Assembly (NCBI RefSeq): GCF_900108515.1
Contig: NZ_FNWW01000013.1
Coordinates: 1-59,920, forward strand
DNA: 59,920 bases
Source of the DNA: Halobacillus karajensis
GTDB taxonomy: Bacteria > Bacillota > Bacilli > Bacillales > Halobacillaceae
Direction of reading: 5' to 3'
In this document: positions 54,702-59,920 of the stretch, in pieces
Layout: every line of letters begins with the position of its first letter
How positions within the stretch are numbered: position 1 is the stretch's first letter
The notes under the pieces: model-generated
What the model saw: only the letters and a program-made list of their open reading frames with translations
What the model was told of the DNA's origin: nothing
Database searches by the model: none
Made by a program: the position numbers and the translations under genes

Positions 54702-55427
54702 ATGCCAAAACGAAGAGTAAAGACATTTTTGTGGCTCGTTGGGATCATTGTTCTAGTCTGTGCTGTTTCCTATCCGATTCAAGAAGCGAAAGATGCGTGG
54801 ACCGTTTGGTCATCCCCTTTATCTGGTAAGGTCATTGTATTAGATCCTGGTCATGGAGGACCTGACGCTGGCGCTTCCGGCAAAGACGGGACTGAAGAGA
54901 AAGTGATTACATTACAAATGGCTGAATACCTTCGTGATTATTTGCAGCAAGCGGGGGCGCTTGTATACTTAACTCGTGATGATGACAATGACCTTGCGTC
55001 AGATGAAGCAGAAAGGGCAAGACGTAGACAAGCAGAAGATGTTAGGAATAGAGTTCAATATATCGAAGAAAAAGAAGCGGACTTATACATCAGTTTGCAT
55101 TTGAACGCCATTCCTTCTGAAAAGTGGAGCGGAGCGCAGACCTTTTATTACCCTAAGAATTCAGAGAGTAAAAACCTAGCGAAATTTGTCCAATCTGAAA
55201 TTAGGGAGAATGTAGGGAATACAGACCGTGGCGCCTTCGGCTTATCGAATATATTTATACTAAAGCATGCAAAAGCTCCCGGTGTTTTAGTAGAAGCAGG
55301 ATTTTTATCTAATCCTCAGGAACGTGAATTACTAAAGAATGATGATTATCAAAGGAAAATGTCAGCCTCTATATACCAGGGTATACTTCGTTATGTCACG
55401 GAAAGAGAAATGTCTTCCGAAGACTGA
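54702..55427 (+). CDS. cwlD: CwlD, spore cortex N-acetylmuramoyl-L-alanine amidase
   Basis: 241 residues. An N-terminal membrane anchor or signal (about 8-25) is followed by an Amidase_3 domain. Zinc ligands: His51 in DPGHGG, a Glu soon after (TEEKV), and His in SLHLNA; the catalytic Glu is in VEAGFLSNP. CwlD strips stem peptides so that muramic lactam can form in spore cortex. ATG 54702 follows AAGGGAGTG. The candidate sigma-E promoter upstream supports sporulation expression. Confidence 0.93.
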   Translation: MPKRRVKTFLWLVGIIVLVCAVSYPIQEAKDAWTVWSSPLSGKVIVLDPGHGGPDAGASGKDGTEEKVITLQMAEYLRDYLQQAGALVYLTRDDDNDLASDEAERARRRQAEDVRNRVQYIEEKEADLYISLHLNAIPSEKWSGAQTFYYPKNSESKNLAKFVQSEIRENVGNTDRGAFGLSNIFILKHAKAPGVLVEAGFLSNPQERELLKNDDYQRKMSASIYQGILRYVTEREMSSED

Positions 55428-55441
55428 TTAAAGCAAATCAC

Positions 55442-55469
55442 TTAGAAAGCGTTTCATATATGTTATACT
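55442..55469 (+). promoter_or_regulatory. Promoter of salA
   Basis: TTAGAA (55442-55447), 16 bp, TATACT (55464-55469) with a TGT extended -10, 38 bases before the salA start. Confidence 0.6.
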
Positions 55470-55506
55470 GGCATTACAGAAACATTTTCTAAGGATGGTG
55501 ACCGGC

Positions 55507-56559
55507 TTGTTAACAGAAGCAAAAGTACTAGATATCCTTCATTCAATCGAGGATCCGTTTTTACATAAAACGTTGGAAGAGACCGGTGGAGTCGAAGAGA
55601 TTAAGATCAAGGAAGAAAAAAATCATGTCAGTGTAAAAATTTTGATTGGAAAAACGAATACAGCTGAACAGATGGAATTGCAGCAGAAAATTGTAAATGA
55701 GCTGAAAAGTGGCGGGGCAGCAACGGTAGGGCTGCGCTTTGATCAACTGCCTGATGAGGTTATCCAAAAGTTGCAGCCTGCAGCGGAACAGGAGCAGGAG
55801 GCTTCACTTCTTGGCGGTAACACAGGTACGAAGTTTATTTCCATTGCCAGTGGGAAAGGCGGCGTAGGGAAATCGACGGTTACGGTCAATCTGGCTGTTG
55901 CGTTAACTCGTCTCGGTAAGAAAGTTGGAATTATTGACGCGGATATATATGGGTTCAGCGTTCCTGATATGATGGGGGTAGAGGAACGTCCAGTTGTACG
56001 CGGTGAAAAAATTATTCCCGTAGAGCGATTTGGAGTTAAATTGGTTTCTATGGGTTTCTTTGTTGAAGATAACTCTCCAATTATTTGGCGAGGTCCGATG
56101 CTGGGTAAGATGTTAACAAGCTTTTTTAAAGAAGTAGAGTGGGGAGATTTAGATTATCTTCTTCTCGATTTACCTCCAGGAACAGGTGATGTGGCTCTAG
56201 ATGTGCATTCCATGCTTCCATCCTCTAAAGAGATTATTGTTACAACTCCACACCCGACGGCGGCATTTGTTGCCGCGCGTGCAGGACAGATGGCTCTAAA
56301 AACGGACCACGAAATTCTGGGTGTCGTCGAAAACATGGCTTATTTCGAGAGTAAAGAGACGGGGAACAAAGAATTTGTGTTTGGCCGCGGAGGCGGAGTG
56401 AAGCTTGCTGATACGCTTAAAACAGGTGTATTAGGTCATATCCCTCTTCAGCAGCCTTATGAAGAAGAAGATGTATTTGCACCATCAGTTTATCAGTCCG
56501 ATCACCCGATCGGTGTTATATACCGAAACATGGCAGCGAAAGTAATCGATAAATATTAA
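55507..56559 (+). CDS. salA: SalA/Mrp-family P-loop ATPase
   Basis: 350 residues. An N-terminal MIP18/FeS-assembly-type domain (1-90) is followed by a ParA/MinD-like ATPase with the deviant Walker A SGKGGVGKST near 113-122 and IDADIYGFSVPDMMG. B. subtilis SalA represses scoC and so favours protease production; relatives carry iron-sulfur clusters. TTG 55507 is chosen because GGTGA lies 5 bases upstream and the N-terminus then fits the family; ATG 55495 lies inside the ribosome-site region. Confidence 0.9.
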   Translation: MLTEAKVLDILHSIEDPFLHKTLEETGGVEEIKIKEEKNHVSVKILIGKTNTAEQMELQQKIVNELKSGGAATVGLRFDQLPDEVIQKLQPAAEQEQEASLLGGNTGTKFISIASGKGGVGKSTVTVNLAVALTRLGKKVGIIDADIYGFSVPDMMGVEERPVVRGEKIIPVERFGVKLVSMGFFVEDNSPIIWRGPMLGKMLTSFFKEVEWGDLDYLLLDLPPGTGDVALDVHSMLPSSKEIIVTTPHPTAAFVAARAGQMALKTDHEILGVVENMAYFESKETGNKEFVFGRGGGVKLADTLKTGVLGHIPLQQPYEEEDVFAPSVYQSDHPIGVIYRNMAAKVIDKY

Positions 56560-56562
56560 AAT

Positions 56563-56602
56563 AAAACACGCACTCCTTCTTAGAGGAGTGCGTGTTTTTT
56601 TA
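56563..56602 (+). terminator. Bidirectional terminator between salA and gerD
   Basis: Perfect stem of about 14 bp, AAAACACGCACTCC / GGAGTGCGTGTTTT, with T-rich sequence to the right and A-rich sequence to the left, so it serves both converging genes. It overlaps the gerD stop codon. Confidence 0.93.
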
Positions 56603-57259
56603 TGATGCTGATCCGCCTTCTTGCTCTTTTCCTTGATCACCACCGCCATTACTCCCGGATTGTTCCTGGCTGCTTTGTCCACTTTTTTCTGATGAGCCTG
56701 ATCCTCCGCCGCTACTTTGCATTTTTTCAGCGGCTTTTAATAATGTTTCGCTCATCTTAGCTTGGAATACAGGGCTGTTTAATGTTTCTTCGATCGTCTT
56801 CTGGAGATGTGATCGGAATTGCTGTCCCTCCATGACGGTAACCATTTCATTCATCATTTCAGGGTTTTTATAAAGTTCAATCATTAACTTCTGGTATTCA
56901 GCATCTTTCATTAAACCCTTCATCAGCTTCTTTTGCTGTTCTTCAAGGACTTTGCTGAATTCTTGGACGAATTTCGGATCAGAGAATAATTTACTCCAAA
57001 AAGCTTTTCCTTCTTCTGAGACAAGCGTCTTTTGGACAGCTTGTGAGACAACTTCTGACTCAAGGGCCATGGATTGTTGCATTTTCTCATCAGAAAGAAC
57101 TTCAGTCATTGCCTTTTTTCCGTCGTCCGATTTAAGAATGTCAACGATCATTTTCTTTGTGGTATCATAATCCGTCTGTTCACTTGCGTTTGAGGCGCCG
57201 TTGCATGCGGCAAGTAATACAAGGATCAGGACGGGACATAATAATCGGAGTTTGGACAT
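56600..57259 (-). CDS. gerD: GerD, spore germination lipoprotein
   Basis: 219 residues. Lipoprotein signal with lipobox LLAAC (Cys19), a helical middle region, and a low-complexity Ser/Gly/Gln-rich tail. In B. subtilis GerD sits in the inner spore membrane and is needed to cluster nutrient germinant receptors. Start 57259 gives the signal peptide directly; the frame extends upstream by 58 codons that look non-coding. Converges with salA and diverges from kbaA. Confidence 0.92.
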   Translation of the reverse strand: MSKLRLLCPVLILVLLAACNGASNASEQTDYDTTKKMIVDILKSDDGKKAMTEVLSDEKMQQSMALESEVVSQAVQKTLVSEEGKAFWSKLFSDPKFVQEFSKVLEEQQKKLMKGLMKDAEYQKLMIELYKNPEMMNEMVTVMEGQQFRSHLQKTIEETLNSPVFQAKMSETLLKAAEKMQSSGGGSGSSEKSGQSSQEQSGSNGGGDQGKEQEGGSAS

Positions 57260-57294
57260 TGCGCATGTCCCCTTTCTTAAGTTCTCCTTACGTT

Positions 57295-57323
57295 TACTAT
57301 CTGCGTTTCGACAAAATTTATGC
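57295..57323 (-). promoter_or_regulatory. Possible sigma-G promoter of gerD
   Basis: On the minus strand, GCATA (57323-57319), 17 bp, GATAGTA (57301-57295) resembles the forespore sigma-G pattern (GMATR, CATNHTA). Only partly matching. Confidence 0.3.
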
Positions 57324-57396
57324 GACCGGAGGAAAAAAGAATGGCTTCGTGGTAAAATACGATGGAGAAGTCTTTTGTATAATAGGGGGAACTTTC

Positions 57397-57996
57397 GTGA
57401 ATAGTCGTAAATGGGTAAGGTTGTTTTTGACAACTTTATGGATCGGCGGTCTCACTACGTTGATCATAAGCTTCATCTTCAAATATGATTCCTATGCTGA
57501 AGTGATGCAGCCTTTCCAACTCTTTGAGCTCATTGGTTTATTGTTATTTTTCTCTGGACTTGGATTTATATTCAGCGTCATAAGTCAGATGGGCTTTTTC
57601 GCTTATTTAACCGTTAATCAATTTGGAAAAGGCATGTTCCGCTCCTTGTGGAGTCCTGTACAAGTCTTTTTGATTGCTTTTACATTGTTTGATTTAGTGT
57701 ATTTTCGATACCGGGCAGCGGAGGGCGCAACGATTTGGCCATTTCTATGGACAGCACTCGGGCTGTTAGCTCTTTCCTTGATCATTGCTTATGTTAAAGC
57801 GAAGGAAACTAAACCACATGCATTTATTCCGGCCTTGTTTTTCATGGTTGTTGTTACAAGCGTTGAATGGGTACCGGCTCTCCGGGCGCAAGGAAGTGAT
57901 TACGTTTGGTTGATGATTATTCCTTTATTTATCTGTAATGCCTATCAATTAATCCTTCTTCATCGCCTAACTCATTCATCTGAAACAGCCGCGTAA
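57397..57996 (+). CDS. kbaA: KbaA, KinB-pathway activation membrane protein
   Basis: 199 residues with about six hydrophobic segments. In B. subtilis KbaA is needed for the sensor kinase KinB to start the sporulation phosphorelay; the mechanism is not known. GTG 57397 follows TAGGGGGAA and gives MNSRKWVRLFLTTLW. The upstream open frame overlaps gerD in antisense and is not coding. A TATAAT lies at about 57378 without a clear -35. Confidence 0.9.
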   Translation: MNSRKWVRLFLTTLWIGGLTTLIISFIFKYDSYAEVMQPFQLFELIGLLLFFSGLGFIFSVISQMGFFAYLTVNQFGKGMFRSLWSPVQVFLIAFTLFDLVYFRYRAAEGATIWPFLWTALGLLALSLIIAYVKAKETKPHAFIPALFFMVVVTSVEWVPALRAQGSDYVWLMIIPLFICNAYQLILLHRLTHSSETAA

Positions 57997-58016
57997 CCTA
58001 AACATGTATAATAGCC

Positions 58017-58055
58017 AGCTTGTAGAGAATCCCTTTTTCTCTGCAAGCTTTTTTA
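58017..58055 (+). terminator. Terminator after kbaA
   Basis: Stem AGCTTGTAGAGA / CTCTGCAAGCT with a T-rich loop and TTTTTT following. Confidence 0.85.
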
Positions 58056-58087
58056 ATGTAGGCCATTTATAACTTTAATGATTTTGG

Positions 58088-58135
58088 GAAAAAATAAAAC
58101 TAAAGCCAGCCACGAATACGCGGTGCTTTAGTTTT
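58088..58135 (-). terminator. Terminator of pdaB (minus strand)
   Basis: 11-bp perfect stem AAAACTAAAGC / GCTTTAGTTTT around an 18-base loop; read leftward it is followed by ATTTTTTCCC. It lies about 55 bases after the pdaB stop. Confidence 0.85.
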
Positions 58136-58189
58136 AATGGAACTAATTGGACTGTTCCTTCGCTCGTTTTACTTTCGGTGAACAGCACT

Positions 58190-58948
58190 CTATTCAATTT
58201 GTGTTGTCTCTGATTCACCGCCGCTGACAAGTTCGGTAATACTGACAAATTTCAGCCCTTTCTGTTTTAAGCCTGGGAGAATGACTTCAAGAGCTTTAGC
58301 CGTTTGTTTAACGGAGTCAGAAGCGTGCATCAAAATAATATCTCCTTTGGAACCTTCGTTTAAAACAGCGTCGATGATATTATTTGTCCCAGGATTCTCC
58401 CAATCACGTGGATTAATGCTCCATTGAACCGCCTGCATCCCTTGATTCTCAATCATTGTTAAAACTTCCTTATCCATATGTCCATGAGGAGGGCGGATCC
58501 ATTTAATATCTTCAAATCCTAATTTCTCAAATGCTTCCTTAGCTTGGTTGATATCTGATCGTACCTGCTCAGGTTTCCGTTCAAGGTAACTTTCGTATTT
58601 ATAACCCATCATTCCGATTTCATGCTTTCCCTCGTGAATTTCCTTTATGATGTCCGGATGGCGCTCGGCCCATTCACCACTAATGAAAAAGGTCGCCTGA
58701 GCCTTATGGGCTTCCAATTGCTTCAGTACCTCATGCACTTTTTCAGTTCCCCAGCTTATATTAAATGTAAGAGCAACGTGTGAACGGTCCTCGCTACCTT
58801 GTGTTAATGCACGAGGCTCGCCTTCATTTGAAAAGACAGGAAGCTGGCTCCATTGACCTACCCATAATAAAAGAGCGCAAAAAAATGCCAAAGCAACTAC
58901 AACTCCATATCGTTTAAAGCGTTCAGCTTTCATGAAATAGAAACTCAT
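58190..58948 (-). CDS. pdaB: PdaB-type polysaccharide deacetylase family protein
   Basis: 252 residues. Membrane anchor (about 14-34), then a NodB-fold domain with VALTFNISWG (58-67), KHEIGMMGYKYE (108-119), RPPHG (152-156) and LMHASDS (206-212). B. subtilis PdaB maintains spores at late sporulation. Here the usual Asp of the TFD motif is Asn63 and the second His of motif 2 is absent, so deacetylase activity is doubtful. Start ATG 58948 follows GGAAGGTGA; the GTG at 58960 lies in that site. Confidence 0.88.
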   Translation of the reverse strand: MSFYFMKAERFKRYGVVVALAFFCALLLWVGQWSQLPVFSNEGEPRALTQGSEDRSHVALTFNISWGTEKVHEVLKQLEAHKAQATFFISGEWAERHPDIIKEIHEGKHEIGMMGYKYESYLERKPEQVRSDINQAKEAFEKLGFEDIKWIRPPHGHMDKEVLTMIENQGMQAVQWSINPRDWENPGTNNIIDAVLNEGSKGDIILMHASDSVKQTAKALEVILPGLKQKGLKFVSITELVSGGESETTQIE

Positions 58949-59066
58949 CACACAGTTCACCTTCCTTCCAATATGTTCTATACATATGAAAAAAAGGACA
59001 ACCTATGCTAAAAACAATGAAATTAGGGTAAAAATAAAGAGAGTCGTTCAAGGGAGGTCCTTTTAA

Positions 59067-59288
59067 ATGCACGGATTAATTATTAGTGAACAAGAGCGTC
59101 GTGAAATGGAATACTTGTTAAAGAGGGAAATGGAAGAAATCACGTTTGACCTTGGAGACCATAGGATCGACCAAGGCTTGAAAAGAGCAATGGAAGAAAG
59201 GTACGAAGTGTTGTTTCATGTTTTCCGCAGATTCGCAACAAGAGAAGAATGCCTACAATATATGCCCCGTAAAAAGAAACAGAACTAA
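59067..59288 (+). CDS. Small protein of unknown function
   Basis: 73 residues, rich in Glu, Arg and Met, predicted mostly helical; no cysteine pair, signal or membrane segment. Starts MHGLIISEQERREMEYLLKR and ends in a basic tail. ATG 59067 has AAGGGAGGTCC, a strong ribosome site, and a terminator follows, so it looks like a real gene. I do not recognize the family. It sits alone between pdaB and the rRNA operon promoters. Confidence 0.75.
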   Translation: MHGLIISEQERREMEYLLKREMEEITFDLGDHRIDQGLKRAMEERYEVLFHVFRRFATREECLQYMPRKKKQN

Positions 59289-59302
59289 TTAAATAGAAAA
59301 CG

Positions 59303-59330
59303 GAGCCCTGACGGAGAATCAGGGCTTTTA
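59303..59330 (+). terminator. Terminator after the small protein gene
   Basis: 8-bp stem AGCCCTGA / TCAGGGCT with a 7-base loop, then TTTA. Confidence 0.75.
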
Positions 59331-59383
59331 TACGATTTGAATTGGGCTATGAAATAGTTTTTAAATGAATTTCATAAAAAGCA

Positions 59384-59413
59384 TTGCATTTCTTTTTCAT
59401 TCTATGCTATATT
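59384..59413 (+). promoter_or_regulatory. rRNA operon promoter P1
   Basis: TTGCAT (59384-59389), 18 bp, TATATT (59408-59413) with a TGC extended -10; first of three tandem promoters in the 389-base gene-free stretch before 16S. Confidence 0.65.
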
Positions 59414-59471
59414 ATTAAACGTTGTCGGGAAAACAAAAAACGCAATCATCAAAATAACTTTTAAAAAGTTA

Positions 59472-59500
59472 TTGACACTTTGAATTAAAGGTGATAAATT
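59472..59500 (+). promoter_or_regulatory. rRNA operon promoter P2
   Basis: Consensus TTGACA (59472-59477), 17 bp, TAAATT (59495-59500), preceded by an A/T-rich tract that could act as an UP element. Confidence 0.8.
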
Positions 59501-59548
59501 AGTATTTGTCGCAAAAACGACAGCAAAAAAACATCACAAAAAAAGTTG

Positions 59549-59577
59549 TTGACACAAGCAACTCGGTGTGGTAAGAT
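59549..59577 (+). promoter_or_regulatory. rRNA operon promoter P3
   Basis: Consensus TTGACA (59549-59554), 17 bp, TAAGAT (59572-59577) with a TGG extended -10, preceded by A-runs. Closest to the 16S gene. Confidence 0.85.
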
Positions 59578-59607
59578 GGTTAAGTCGCTAACAAAGCGGA
59601 CGAAACA

Positions 59608-59628
59608 TTTGATCTTTGAAAACTGAAC
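59608..59628 (+). promoter_or_regulatory. boxA-like antitermination element of the rRNA leader
   Basis: TGATCTTTGAAAACTGAAC matches the boxA-type sequence of Bacillus rRNA leaders, the binding site of NusB with S10 (rpsJ is encoded in this window). Confidence 0.7.
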
Positions 59629-59719
59629 GAACCAACCAGTACGTCAAACATTTCTTCTTATATAGAAGAGATTTTAAACAAGCACATTCGGTGTGCAAAT
59701 GAGCAAGTCAAACTTAACT

Positions 59720-59920
59720 TTTATGGAGAGTTTGATCCTGGCTCAGGACGAACGCTGGCGGCGTGCCTAATACATGCAAGTCGAGCGCGGGAAGCGAGTG
59801 GATCCCTTCGGGGTGAAGCTCGTGGAACGAGCGGCGGACGGGTGAGTAACACGTGGGCAACCTGCCTGTAAGACCGGAATAACCCCGGGAAACCGGGGCT
59901 AATGCTGGGTAATACTTTTC
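59720..59920 (+). rRNA. rrs: 16S ribosomal RNA, 5' end only
   Basis: Begins about 7 bases before AGAGTTTGATCCTGGCTCAG and continues past the window. The V1 region (GCGCGGGAAGCGAGTGGATC and its complement side) and the block ACGGGTGAGTAACACGTGGG are Bacillaceae-like and recall Halobacillus and close genera. A start of a new rRNA operon in the same direction. Confidence 0.97.

Noticed and set aside
57157-57396. N-terminal extension of KbaA overlapping gerD in antisense
   Set aside because: Overlap with a well-supported gene on the other strand and an unlikely sequence; GTG 57397 fits the family.

Overview
This window reads as the large translation/transcription locus of a Bacillaceae genome. 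It is bounded by two rRNA operons: the 3' end of a 23S gene plus 5S at the left edge, and the first ~200 nt of a 16S gene at the right edge. Gene order follows the Bacillus subtilis ctsR-to-pdaB segment very closely. The 16S start and the protein sequences suggest a moderately halophilic relative such as Halobacillus or a neighbouring genus; that placement is an inference from recalled sequence. Almost everything is on the + strand; only gerD and pdaB point left.

Left part (1-17.7 kb): after the rRNA end comes a MgtC/SapB-type membrane protein. The heat-shock operon ctsR-mcsA-mcsB-clpC follows, with a CtsR-type operator. Next are radA, disA, yacL, a fused ispD-ispF reading frame and gltX. A cysteine T-box then precedes cysE-cysS-mrnC-rlmB-rae1, and sigH follows.

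Central part (17.5-49.8 kb): rpmGB-secE-nusG, rplK-rplA (each with an L1-stalk-like RNA site in front), an L10 leader with rplJ-rplL, rsmC, rpoB-rpoC, a small L7Ae-type protein, the str operon (rpsL-rpsG-fusA-tuf), and the S10/spc/alpha supercluster from rpsJ to rplQ, including secY, adk, map, a KOW protein and infA. This is the core machinery for making RNA polymerase and ribosomes. Many units carry visible leaders, attenuator-like hairpins and tandem sigma-A promoters.

Right part (49.8-59.9 kb): an ECF vitamin transporter core (ecfA1-ecfA2-ecfT), truA, rplM-rpsI behind an L13-type leader, and a spore/sporulation group (cwlD, salA, gerD, kbaA, pdaB). A small protein of unknown function and three tandem promoters of the next rRNA operon complete the window.

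I saw no mobile element, CRISPR array, prophage or obvious foreign island, and no clear undescribed multi-gene system. The most notable items are regulatory or structural: the ispDF fusion that keeps an internal ribosome binding site, duplicated L1-binding mimics, a hairpin that appears to close an over-long Shine-Dalgarno spacer at nusG, a promoter nested in two inverted repeats between rpoC and the L7Ae gene, an attenuator-like hairpin in the S10 leader, and a possible leader-peptide/competing-hairpin arrangement before rpoB.
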